Below are positions 33,849 to 41,173 of a stretch of 64,000 nucleotides of DNA, one piece after another. Below the pieces are notes generated by a model, which was given only the letters and a program-made list of their open reading frames with translations, searched no databases and had not been told where the DNA came from. Position 1 is the first letter of the stretch, and every line of letters starts with the position of its first letter. Made by a program: the position numbers and the translations under genes. The DNA comes from Bermanella sp034111105. GTDB lineage: Bacteria > Pseudomonadota > Gammaproteobacteria > Pseudomonadales > Oceanobacteraceae. The stretch covers positions 1 to 64,000 of the forward strand of contig JAWUXY010000077.1 of assembly GCA_034111105.1 (NCBI GenBank), in the 5' to 3' direction.

Positions 33849-33869
33849 GCCTGATGCTGAGCATCAGGC
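33849..33869 (+). terminator. Hairpin between frmA and fghA
   Basis: GCCTGATGC-TGA-GCATCAGGC: 9-bp perfect stem with a 3-base loop, then GCATTTTATTTT. It lies within the likely frmA-fghA operon, 12 bases after frmA. It may be a partial terminator that lowers fghA expression or a structured element that sets transcript stability. Confidence 0.65.
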
Positions 33870-33898
33870 GCATTTTATTTTCTCAAAGTGAGAACACA

Positions 33899-34741
33899 AT
33901 GAGTTTAGAAAATATTAGCAGTACAAAAAGTTTTGATGGCTGGCATAAGCAATACAGTCATTTATCTAAAAGCAATAACTGCATAATGCGCTTTGCGATT
34001 TTTTTACCGCCGCAAACGGCCACGGGTGAAAAAGTGCCGGTATTGTATTGGTTGTCGGGATTAACCTGCACCGATGAAAACTTCATGCAAAAAGCAGGTG
34101 CGTTTGCTGAGGCGGCAAAACTTGGTATTGCGATTGTAGCACCTGATACCAGCCCGCGTGGTGAGGGTGTGGCCGATGATAAAGACGCCAGTTTCGATTT
34201 TGGTTTAGGTGCTGGGTTTTATGTGAACGCCACACAAGCGCCATTTAATCAGCATTATCAAATGTACGATTATGTGGTGAATGAATTGCCTGCATTAATT
34301 GAGGCTAATTTTCCGGTGACTCAGCAACGTGCTATTAGCGGCCATTCTATGGGGGGCCATGGTGCGCTGAGCATTGCGTTAAAAAATACGGATCGTTATT
34401 CGTCTGTGTCGGCGTTTAGTCCAATTGCGAACCCTATTAATTGCCCTTGGGGGCAAAAAGCCTTAAGTGGTTATTTAGGTGATAACCAGCAAGATTGGTT
34501 GCAATATGACAGCAGCGAATTGATGAAACAAAGTGATGGTAAGCAATTGCCTGCGCTGGTGGATCAAGGGGATGCGGATAACTTTTTACAAGAACAGCTC
34601 AAACCCGAAACGCTACAAGCGGCTGCGGATGTGAGCGCGTATCCGTTAACGCTGCGGATGCAAGCGGGTTATGATCATAGTTATTATTTTATTAGCAGTT
34701 TTATTGCAGAGCATTTGCGTTTTCACCGCCAGTATTTTTAA
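33899..34741 (+). CDS. fghA: S-formylglutathione hydrolase
   Basis: 280 residues from ATG 33899 (MSLENISSTKSFDGWHKQYS; a longer in-frame start at 33854 was rejected because it reads through the hairpin). Serine esterase that cleaves S-formylglutathione to glutathione and formate, the step after FrmA. Nucleophile S150 lies in GHSMGG, the oxyanion loop is in YWLSGLTCTDENFM, the acid is likely the aspartate in DQGDADNFL, and the base is the histidine in AGYDHSYYFIS. Family-typical start (FGGWxxxYSH) and length are normal. It follows frmA by 62 bases, separated by a hairpin. Confidence 0.94.
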   Translation: MSLENISSTKSFDGWHKQYSHLSKSNNCIMRFAIFLPPQTATGEKVPVLYWLSGLTCTDENFMQKAGAFAEAAKLGIAIVAPDTSPRGEGVADDKDASFDFGLGAGFYVNATQAPFNQHYQMYDYVVNELPALIEANFPVTQQRAISGHSMGGHGALSIALKNTDRYSSVSAFSPIANPINCPWGQKALSGYLGDNQQDWLQYDSSELMKQSDGKQLPALVDQGDADNFLQEQLKPETLQAAADVSAYPLTLRMQAGYDHSYYFISSFIAEHLRFHRQYF

Positions 34742-34817
34742 TCACTCGATTTTAAGCCCCAAGGCTGAGTCCTGCTAAGTGAGTGCGTAATAGTTTCATG
34801 GCTTGGCACGGACGCAG

Positions 34818-35330
34818 TTATGGTGCTATTTGAGTCGAGCCATTTTCAAAAACAGGCTTGTGTTTGTATAAATGCTTACAGCCACGAAAGTCATTAAATA
34901 GTGTTTTATGAGCACTGAGTGAAAACGTATCGTCTCGTTGCTCGTATTGTTTTATCCAATCTAATAGCATGGGTAAATTAGCATCTTGCGCGGCTTTACT
35001 GGCATATTTATGCGGCTCCCACGGTCTTTTTTTTGCGTTCTCTATGCAATCTTCAACTGATAAATTCATGAAATACATTTCGCTGCACTGATCTAATGTC
35101 AGTTCAATTAAATCGCTGTAGCAGCCTTCTATCACCCAGGTTGAATTATTGGCCATGAAGTCGTTCATTAATGACTTTGATAGCTCAATTGGGTTTCGTG
35201 AGGGCGGTTGTGTGTCTTGCCAAGCCAAAGTGTCTAAGTCTAAGTGAGCTAGATTATGTGTCGTACTTAAATGTTGAGCGAGTGTGGACTTTCCTGAACC
35301 GGAATTACCAAAAATGACGATGCGTTTCAT
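34818..35330 (-). CDS. P-loop NTPase, small nucleoside/shikimate-kinase-like (topology-modulation type)
   Basis: 170 residues. The Walker A motif is at the start, VIFGNSGSGKSTLAQHL. Then come HLDLDTLAWQDTQPPSRNP (base-binding part seen in FlaR/AAA-type kinases), VIEGCYSDLIE (strand before Walker B), and KRPWEPHKYASKAA with basic residues for phosphate handling. Proteins of this form are called AAA-family ATPase or DNA topology modulation protein FlaR-like, and substrates are unproven. Lone gene, convergent with fghA. Start ATG 35330 with GAGC upstream. Confidence 0.8.
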   Translation of the reverse strand: MKRIVIFGNSGSGKSTLAQHLSTTHNLAHLDLDTLAWQDTQPPSRNPIELSKSLMNDFMANNSTWVIEGCYSDLIELTLDQCSEMYFMNLSVEDCIENAKKRPWEPHKYASKAAQDANLPMLLDWIKQYEQRDDTFSLSAHKTLFNDFRGCKHLYKHKPVFENGSTQIAP

Positions 35331-35502
35331 AGTCGCTCCTTAAGTAAAAAAGAATAGGATAAATCCATTTACAACTTAAGGCCAGTGATAGACGTGATGG
35401 ATTAAAGTCAAATTGTGAAATGGTCAGCGAAAAACCTATTATCAATAATGTCGACCAGCACAATTGTGCAGGCCGAATTACTTTAGTGTTTAAATTGTCA
35501 GA

Positions 35503-36633
35503 TTAAACGATTGCACTGGTACGTGGCTGAGTCGGAAAGCTATATCGAATAATACGGCGAACAACACTAAAATATTGCTTAAAGAAACCAGCACTATTAT
35601 AGGGAATATTGTACTTTTTACAGACTTGTCGAACTTCTTTTGCCATAGCAGGGTAGTGCCTAGCCGGAACATCTGGGAATAAATGGTGTTCCATTTGGCA
35701 ACTTAAGTGGCCAGTCATAATGTGAAAAAAACGGCCACCTTCAAGATTGGATGATCCTAATACTTGGCGATAAAACCACTGCCCCTGCGTTTCGTTTTGG
35801 CAGTCTGATGCTTTAAATGTGTGTATATCTTCTGTGAAATGGCCACAAAAAATAATGGTGTTGGTCCAAACATCTCTTAATAGGTTAGCGACAAAATTCC
35901 CCGCTAATACTTGTAAAAAAACAGGGAAGCATATTAACGGGTAGAACACGTAATCTTTAAACAACTGGCGAGCGGCTTTATTAAAAAAGGCGAATTTTAA
36001 TTGCTCACGTGTAATTGGCAGTTTACTGGTTTTACGAGGTTTACCCATAAAAATGCGCTCGCCTGCTAATTCGTGATAGGCGATGCCCCATTGGAAATTA
36101 AAGCAAAGTGCGATGTAGGTGAAAAATTGCCAGATATTTTTTGGTTTCCAGCGAGTATCATCGCTTAAACGCAATAGCCCATAACCAAAGTCTCGGTCTT
36201 TACCGATGATGTTGGTATAAGTATGGTGTTCATGGTTGTGGTAGCGTTTCCATGACTCGCTATCGCCCGCATTATCCCATTCAAAATTTCGACTGTTTAT
36301 ATTTGGGTCATTCATCCAGTCATATTGACCATGCATGATGTTGTGGCCAATTTCCATATTGTCTAATATTTTTGCTGTGGCCAGTGCTAATACGCCTAAA
36401 ACCCAATAAGCAGGGTGTAAAAAACCAAGCACTAACAATATTCTCCCGCTGAATTCGCTAAAACGCTGTACACGAATGACGGTGCGAATGTATTTTGCAT
36501 CCGCTTTACCGACTTTGGCCATGGTACGTTCGCGTATGTCGTTTAGTTCTTGTGCAAACAAATCAAGTTCATCAGAAGTTGGGTGTTCATTATTTAAATA
36601 TTGTGTGTCTATCGCATTGGCTTGCATGTTCAT
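35503..36633 (-). CDS. Membrane fatty-acid desaturase (acyl-CoA/phospholipid desaturase)
   Basis: 376 residues. Di-iron membrane desaturase with its three histidine boxes: HNIMH (97-101), HNHEHH (132-137) and QMEHH (313-317). Two pairs of hydrophobic helices flank the first box and a further set lies at about 225-265. The length and boxes match the Pseudomonas DesB-like acyl desaturases, which form double bonds in saturated acyl chains using electrons from a ferredoxin reductase. The next upstream gene, 15 bases away in the same direction, is such a reductase, so the two work as a unit. Start ATG 36633 (MNMQANAID; AGGAGA upstream). Confidence 0.93.
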   Translation of the reverse strand: MNMQANAIDTQYLNNEHPTSDELDLFAQELNDIRERTMAKVGKADAKYIRTVIRVQRFSEFSGRILLVLGFLHPAYWVLGVLALATAKILDNMEIGHNIMHGQYDWMNDPNINSRNFEWDNAGDSESWKRYHNHEHHTYTNIIGKDRDFGYGLLRLSDDTRWKPKNIWQFFTYIALCFNFQWGIAYHELAGERIFMGKPRKTSKLPITREQLKFAFFNKAARQLFKDYVFYPLICFPVFLQVLAGNFVANLLRDVWTNTIIFCGHFTEDIHTFKASDCQNETQGQWFYRQVLGSSNLEGGRFFHIMTGHLSCQMEHHLFPDVPARHYPAMAKEVRQVCKKYNIPYNSAGFFKQYFSVVRRIIRYSFPTQPRTSAIV

Positions 36634-36648
36634 GTTTGTCTCCTTTAT

Positions 36649-37764
36649 TTATAAGTTCAAAACGACATCGTTGACCGGCACGTTAATACACAGCTGAATT
36701 TCTTCTGCACCAGTATCACTGTAGGTTTTTGTTTTGGTGTTATAAACAACGCCACTTTTCTTCTGACAAATACATTGATGGCAAACCCCTATGCCACATC
36801 CGCTGACGGGGTGTATTTGGTTGGCTTGCGCTAACTCAAGTAAGGTTTGATTGTTTGAGCCACTGTCTATTTGCTTATTTGAATGACTAAATAAAATCAA
36901 ACTGTTTTCGGTTTGAATATCCGTTAAAGGCTCTGGGCCAAAAAATTCATAATGTATATGGCTTGTACTGACGTTTAAGTTGCTTAAGATTTTTCGGCTC
37001 AGCGTAATCATTGGGCTTGGGCCGCATATATAAAAATGAGTATGACCGTTTAGTTGCTCGGCCAAACTAATATGGGCTGCACTGACGTTGCCCGTTAATT
37101 CGCTATTCATCAGTTGTAATTGAAAGTGTGGATGTTGCTTGGCGAGTTGTTCAAACTCTTGTTTAAACAAAAAGTGATCTGCACTGCGAGCATAATAAAG
37201 TAGGGTGATGTCTTGCTGAATATTGTTATTGGATGCTTGCAAACTTAATTGTTGAAGCATGGCTCGAAAGGGTGTGATACCGCTGCCGCCTGCGATCATG
37301 CAGACCGATGCGTGCTCAGGATTTAACGTAAATTCACCCATGGCATGTGAGATATTAACGATGCTGCCTGTGTTCAGCGCAGTGGGTAGCCAAGGGGTGA
37401 TTCGGCCCTTGTTTTGAATTCGGATGGTTAATTCAATTAACCCTGTGCGAGCATAATATGCAGGACTAGACGAAATACTGAAGTAGCGGCTGACCCATGC
37501 GCCGTTTTTTTCGACGGTTAATTCGATGTATTGGCCTGCTTTAAACTCTTGCAATTGCGCGCTTGGCTTAATCACTAAGCTAAATGTATCTGCATTCTCA
37601 TGGCGAATACTATGAACCTTGCTACGAACTTTATCTGCACGCCAGCTAGGCAGCATGATTTGGATCACGGGCTCGAAGTAGGCCCCAAAACTCGTGTGAT
37701 TGGTGAGGCTGCTGATAAACCAATGCCAGGCTTTAGATGTTCTGCTTATTGTGGGGGTGTTCAT
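36649..37764 (-). CDS. Ferredoxin reductase with plant-type 2Fe-2S domain, partner of desaturase
   Basis: 371 residues. FAD domain about 45-145 (RYFSISSSPAYY is the flavin-binding RxYSxxSxP motif), NAD(P) domain about 150-260 (VCMIAGGSGITPFRAML; FYICGPSPMI), and a C-terminal plant-type [2Fe-2S] domain with ligands C323, C328, C331 and C359 (SGCGIGVCHQCICQ, then LCINVP). This is the DesC-type reductase that passes electrons from NADPH to the di-iron desaturase encoded by the next gene. RBS AGGAGGG lies 7 bases before ATG 37764 and directly follows an 11-bp inverted repeat (37776-37811), which could control the operon. Confidence 0.92.
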   Translation of the reverse strand: MNTPTISRTSKAWHWFISSLTNHTSFGAYFEPVIQIMLPSWRADKVRSKVHSIRHENADTFSLVIKPSAQLQEFKAGQYIELTVEKNGAWVSRYFSISSSPAYYARTGLIELTIRIQNKGRITPWLPTALNTGSIVNISHAMGEFTLNPEHASVCMIAGGSGITPFRAMLQQLSLQASNNNIQQDITLLYYARSADHFLFKQEFEQLAKQHPHFQLQLMNSELTGNVSAAHISLAEQLNGHTHFYICGPSPMITLSRKILSNLNVSTSHIHYEFFGPEPLTDIQTENSLILFSHSNKQIDSGSNNQTLLELAQANQIHPVSGCGIGVCHQCICQKKSGVVYNTKTKTYSDTGAEEIQLCINVPVNDVVLNL

Positions 37765-37775
37765 AAATCCCTCCT

Positions 37776-37811
37776 AAATATTTCAGTAAACAAGTGTATG
37801 CTGAAATATTT
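37776..37811 (-). promoter_or_regulatory. Inverted repeat abutting the RBS of the reductase-desaturase operon
   Basis: AAATATTTCAG and CTGAAATATTT are perfect 11-bp arms around a 14-base centre, ending where the AGGAGGG ribosome binding site of the reductase begins. It could be an operator (a DesT/FadR-like repressor would fit the neighbouring TetR gene) or an RNA hairpin that shapes translation. No T-run. Confidence 0.55.
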
Positions 37812-37987
37812 GTAAGGTAAACTATTTTATTGGGTTATAGGTGTTATAAAGGTTCATGGTCGGCCTATTTTGAGAACAGTTGTTTATTAAAATCTGTGTT
37901 TTGTTGTTTTTATACCGTTATCTTTATTTAGATTGTTGATATTTGAAAACCAAAGAAGTCGATACCAGAAGAGGGGGAAGATAATGC

Positions 37988-38027
37988 TTGACCCGCATCT
38001 GTTTGATTTAAGCATATGCAGGGTCAA
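37988..38027 (-). terminator. Hairpin after TetR gene
   Basis: TTGACCC/GGGTCAA arms (7 perfect pairs, with CAT/ATG extending the stem) directly follow the stop codon of the TetR gene on the minus strand, before the reductase-desaturase operon. It probably separates the TetR transcript from the desaturase operon. Confidence 0.5.
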
Positions 38028-38034
38028 ATCTGGG

Positions 38035-38607
38035 TTACTGTGGTTGCTCTAGTAAGGTGTAAAGCACCATTGCGAGCTGTTTGGCGAGTTGATCAGCAGG
38101 GACTTTAAGATTGGATGAGGTAATGCAATAGCCCTCAATGAAGGGGAGTAAAATAGCGACGGCATGATTAATAGATTGTGTTTCACATTTTGCGGGTGCC
38201 ATTTTTTTTAACGCATCAAATAACAGTTGGTGAAGTTTCGTGTAGTAATCGTCAATGGCTTTTTTTACGCCATGGTTGCGCTCTGCAATGGCCCATATCT
38301 CTTTGAAGACCATGGCGCATTCACTTTTTTCAATATCGTTTAACATGCCCAGTGTTAAGTGATGCAGTTTTTCTTTTGAATTCAGTTTGTCAGGTAACGC
38401 AAGAGTGCGCATTGAATCTGCGTACTCTAATAGAAAGCCTTCTAGCAGTGCCGCTAATAATAATTCCTTTGTTTTAAAATAGTACTGTACGTTGCTTAGT
38501 CTCATGTCAGCGGTTTCAGCGACTTTTCTCATAGACAGCCCTTGATCACCTGATGCCTTCAAGATAGTCATGGCGCAACGCAATATATGCTCTATTTTCT
38601 GGTTCAT
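38035..38607 (-). CDS. TetR-family transcriptional regulator
   Basis: 190 residues from ATG 38607 (a TTG at 38640 would add 11 residues). HTH at about 10-55: IEHILRCAMTILKASGDQGL, SMRKVAETADMRLSNVQYYF, FKTKELLLAALLEGF. The C-terminal half is the helical ligand-binding dimer domain. It is divergent from a quinone-oxidoreductase-like gene and shares a 113-base spacer holding two TAGGTC-N4-GACCTA palindromes, its likely operators. It also lies upstream of the reductase-desaturase operon, so control of lipid desaturation, as by DesT of Pseudomonas, is possible but not shown. Confidence 0.85.
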   Translation of the reverse strand: MNQKIEHILRCAMTILKASGDQGLSMRKVAETADMRLSNVQYYFKTKELLLAALLEGFLLEYADSMRTLALPDKLNSKEKLHHLTLGMLNDIEKSECAMVFKEIWAIAERNHGVKKAIDDYYTKLHQLLFDALKKMAPAKCETQSINHAVAILLPFIEGYCITSSNLKVPADQLAKQLAMVLYTLLEQPQ

Positions 38608-38659
38608 CGGTCTCGTACAGATAGCTTGCTTAGAGGGCAATATATAGACGTTGACATCT

Positions 38660-38675
38660 TAGGTCAATTGACCTA
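38660..38675. promoter_or_regulatory. TetR-type operator 1 (perfect 16-bp palindrome)
   Basis: TAGGTCAATTGACCTA is a perfect palindrome 53 bases upstream of the TetR start and 46 bases upstream of the divergent oxidoreductase. The same half-sites recur 24 bases away (38684-38699), so the two sites are on the same helical face roughly two and a quarter turns apart. Confidence 0.75.
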
Positions 38676-38711
38676 CATTATTTTAGGTCGAGTGACCTAA
38701 AATAATGTAGG
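38672..38711. promoter_or_regulatory. 40-bp inverted repeat (operator 2 plus extended arms) overlapping the RBS
   Basis: Arms of 18 bp (CCTACATTATTTTAGGTC at 38672-38689 and its exact complement at 38694-38711) surround the 4-base centre GAGT. Its core TAGGTCGAGTGACCTA is the second operator, sharing the half-sites of operator 1. The right arm ends in GTAGG, part of the ribosome binding site (GTAGGAG) of the gene starting at 38721, so transcripts could also fold into a hairpin hiding it. Confidence 0.75.
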
Positions 38712-38720
38712 AGCAATGCT

Positions 38721-39656
38721 ATGAAAGGCTTAGTAGTTGATAGTAATAAGAGATTTGTATTGAAAGACGATTTAACGCGTCCCGTGCCTGATAAAGATGA
38801 AATTCTGGTTAAAGTACACAGCGCATCGGTGAATCCATTTGATGCAGAAAGTGCGCAAGGGCGTTTTGATGCGTATTTTACTGAATATGGCGTTGATAAA
38901 GCGGTGCAATCCGGATTGGAATTTTCAGGTGTGGTGGAATCAGATGGCAAGCGCTTTAAGCGTGGTGATCAAGTATTTGGTTATGTAAATATGATAACAG
39001 GCTGGAAGAGTCATGCAGAATTCATTGCCATTAATGAAGACTTCCTTGCGTTGATGCCTGTTAATTTATCCTTTTCTCAGGCGGCGGCTTTACCTTTGGG
39101 GGCATTAACTACCTTGGTTGCTTTGCAGGATTTAGGTCACCTTAAAAGTGGAATGAGAATATTAATAAATGGTGCTGCGGGTGGCTTAGGCATACAGGGT
39201 ATTCAAATAGCCAAGCTGCTTGGCGCTCATGTGACGGCGATTGCAGGCAGTTTGCAGGCCGAATATTTACACTCTTATGGTGCTGATGACGTTTACGATT
39301 ATAACCAAGTGGGTATCGATGAACTTGCTGGCATTAATGTGAAAGGTTTCGATGTTATTTTAGATCTAACCAACAAACAAAAACTTGAAAATATGAAACA
39401 GCTGTTGTCACCCAGCGGTGTTTTTATTCCGGCTGAACCAAGTGAGCACAATGGTGGTGAATCCGAAGATCCGCAAGTGGGTTATTTAATGGTGATGCAA
39501 GGGGACTACGATAAATTAACAAAAATTTCTGATTGGGTGTCAGAGGGTAAATTGAAGCCTGTGGTTGATAAAGAATTTCACTTCTCAGATTATCTAGCGG
39601 CACTGTCGCGTTTAGAAGAAAAAGGTCGTCGTGGCCGAATTGTGATGAACTGGTAG
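38721..39656 (+). CDS. Zinc-independent quinone-oxidoreductase-like NADP dehydrogenase (MDR superfamily)
   Basis: 311 residues. N-terminal GroES-like domain (KDEILVKVHSASVNPFDAES; LEFSGVVESDGKRFKRGDQV) and Rossmann domain with the NADP turn LINGAAGGLGIQGIQIAKLL. The zinc-binding residues of alcohol dehydrogenases are absent, so it belongs with quinone oxidoreductases that reduce electrophiles. SGVFIPAEPSEHNG is the loop of the nearest relatives. It is divergent from the TetR gene, and the double palindrome in between suggests TetR repression relieved by a toxic ligand. Start ATG 38721 with GGAG upstream. Confidence 0.88.
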   Translation: MKGLVVDSNKRFVLKDDLTRPVPDKDEILVKVHSASVNPFDAESAQGRFDAYFTEYGVDKAVQSGLEFSGVVESDGKRFKRGDQVFGYVNMITGWKSHAEFIAINEDFLALMPVNLSFSQAAALPLGALTTLVALQDLGHLKSGMRILINGAAGGLGIQGIQIAKLLGAHVTAIAGSLQAEYLHSYGADDVYDYNQVGIDELAGINVKGFDVILDLTNKQKLENMKQLLSPSGVFIPAEPSEHNGGESEDPQVGYLMVMQGDYDKLTKISDWVSEGKLKPVVDKEFHFSDYLAALSRLEEKGRRGRIVMNW

Positions 39657-39683
39657 CTTCAAATCGGTGCTATTTAAGTATTA

Positions 39684-39721
39684 CCTAGCCGTTACCCATT
39701 ATCTTTTTGGTAACGGCTAGG
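39684..39721 (+). terminator. Long-stem hairpin after quinone-oxidoreductase-like gene
   Basis: CCTAGCCGTTACC and GGTAACGGCTAGG form a 13-bp perfect stem with a 12-base loop between the convergent oxidoreductase and ODP genes. T-rich bases sit in the loop, not after the stem, so termination strength is uncertain. Confidence 0.6.
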
Positions 39722-39776
39722 CTGTTCTGAACATTTTAATACGCACTAAATTTGGCCTTACATTATGTGTAAATGT

Positions 39777-40508
39777 TTAATCTGAGGCGACGCCCACGTG
39801 CAACTTTTCAAACCAATCGAAAAACTTTTGTACATCATCACCTTTGAATAAGCGGCCGTGTTGGGGTGCCATGATTTCGATGTCTAGGTGTTTTACGCGT
39901 TCTAACCAGTGTTGTTTTGCTTTATCTGAAGGCATCCAGCGTTCATGAAAATAACGCATTTTGTCAACGTGGCTATCAAAATCTTCTACGAACAGAGACG
40001 TGCCAGGTGGCTCAAGTGCTGCGCCAATATCGCCACTGAATAGAATTTTAGATTTAGAGTCATAAACATGAAAATTACCTGAACTATGTAGATAGTGGGC
40101 CGGTATAAACTCTAGATCAATATTGTTAAGTGTAAGGTGGCCGCCTTCATCATCTATGGCATTGTATTGTATTTTGTCCATGCCAAAGTGGCGAATAAAG
40201 CCCTCCCATAACCAAGATGCATGCAATGTTGCATCGGGCAGTACTTGGTCCCACATACCCAGTGAAGAAATAATATCTGGGTCTTGATGGCTAGCAAATA
40301 AATCGGTGATATGGTCAATATCAACGTACTTTAAAACCGATGCCAGCATGGTTGAAAATATTTCAATACCACCAGGGTCCAATAGAATGCTGCGGTCGCC
40401 ATCGACAATCATATATTGGTTCGTGTCGATGATCTTTTCGGGCTTTTCTGGATCTCGCCCAAAAACATACCACTGATGGCCATTGTCATAAATTTTAAGT
40501 GCATCCAT
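39777..40508 (-). CDS. Oxygen-binding di-iron (ODP-type, flavodiiron-like) metallo-beta-lactamase-fold protein
   Basis: 243 residues. The flavodiiron type of MBL fold is recognised from the di-iron ligands: H74, D76 and D78 in ASHQDPDII (the H-x-E/D-x-D motif), H141 in HYLHSSGNF, D160 in LFSGDIG and H217 in APQHGRLF. Unlike flavodiiron reductases it has no flavodoxin domain, so it should bind oxygen and iron, not reduce O2, as the oxygen-binding di-iron protein (ODP) used in spirochaete chemotaxis does. It lies 8 bases after a chemoreceptor-like gene and downstream of hemN, all in one direction, which supports an oxygen-sensing role. Confidence 0.82.
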   Translation of the reverse strand: MDALKIYDNGHQWYVFGRDPEKPEKIIDTNQYMIVDGDRSILLDPGGIEIFSTMLASVLKYVDIDHITDLFASHQDPDIISSLGMWDQVLPDATLHASWLWEGFIRHFGMDKIQYNAIDDEGGHLTLNNIDLEFIPAHYLHSSGNFHVYDSKSKILFSGDIGAALEPPGTSLFVEDFDSHVDKMRYFHERWMPSDKAKQHWLERVKHLDIEIMAPQHGRLFKGDDVQKFFDWFEKLHVGVASD

Positions 40509-40516
40509 GCTGAACC

Positions 40517-41137
40517 CTAATGTTTTTGAATTTTAAACTGCGTTAATTGATTTTGGCTAGATGTAATGTGATGTTTGATATCGTTGCTAAGGCCGTCAAT
40601 GGTGTGGGCCATATGCTCAAGTAATGGCTGAAACTCGCCCGTTTGTGTGGCCTCTAGACGGAAGGTAACGGCAACAACACTACTTGATTGCATGTATTGG
40701 CGTATATCAATTAATTGCCCGCTTAGTTGTGAAAGTTGAAGCTGCATATCCTTGCTTAAGCGATCAAGACTGGACTCACTTTCTTCTACCGCTTTGTTTA
40801 GTTGCGAGGTTCTATCTTGATCCATTTTGCTTTTGGTGTGGTTAACATAAGATAAAAACGAATTGGTGCGCCACTGGCGTACTGAGTTTTGCGAGATGGT
40901 AATGGCGCATTGATTGATTGTGCTAGACAAGTTGATGGTTTTACCCGCAAGTTCATCGAAATAATCGCTGATGACTTTTAGGCCTGCGGCTTGGGCTCCG
41001 GCGCGCAAAACCATCGCACGAGAATTTTTTGCAGCCAGCGCCATGCGCTTTGCAATGATGCTGGCTCGGTAGAGGTGGCCCGATATAGTGGCGGCTGCAG
41101 CCGTTTGAGACGCTATATTTGATGTGTCTCTGGTCAC
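40517..41137 (-). CDS. Degenerate chemoreceptor-like helical protein, partner of ODP
   Basis: 206 residues, nearly all helix, with no membrane segment or PAS domain. The middle (SRAMVLRAGAQAAGLKVISD, then LAGKTINLS) lines up with the tip of methyl-accepting chemotaxis receptors (NAAIEAARAGE..GRGF..VADEV..LA..T): the RAG, G, V and LA..T positions are kept, but the conserved glutamate-rich CheA-contact residues are lost. The C-terminal third is another coiled coil. A pair of a stand-alone MCP-like helical protein and an ODP protein matches the arrangement reported for Treponema denticola. The gene lies 36 bases after hemN and 8 before the ODP gene, so the three are likely one operon. Confidence 0.72.
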   Translation of the reverse strand: MTRDTSNIASQTAAAATISGHLYRASIIAKRMALAAKNSRAMVLRAGAQAAGLKVISDYFDELAGKTINLSSTINQCAITISQNSVRQWRTNSFLSYVNHTKSKMDQDRTSQLNKAVEESESSLDRLSKDMQLQLSQLSGQLIDIRQYMQSSSVVAVTFRLEATQTGEFQPLLEHMAHTIDGLSNDIKHHITSSQNQLTQFKIQKH

Positions 41138-41173
41138 GATGAGCCTCTAGTTGTATTTAAGCCATAATTTAAG

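Noticed and set aside
39777..40508. Ordinary glyoxalase II or beta-lactamase function for the di-iron protein
   Set aside because: The ligand motif is H-x-D-x-D (flavodiiron type), not HxHxDH, so a hydrolase role is unlikely.
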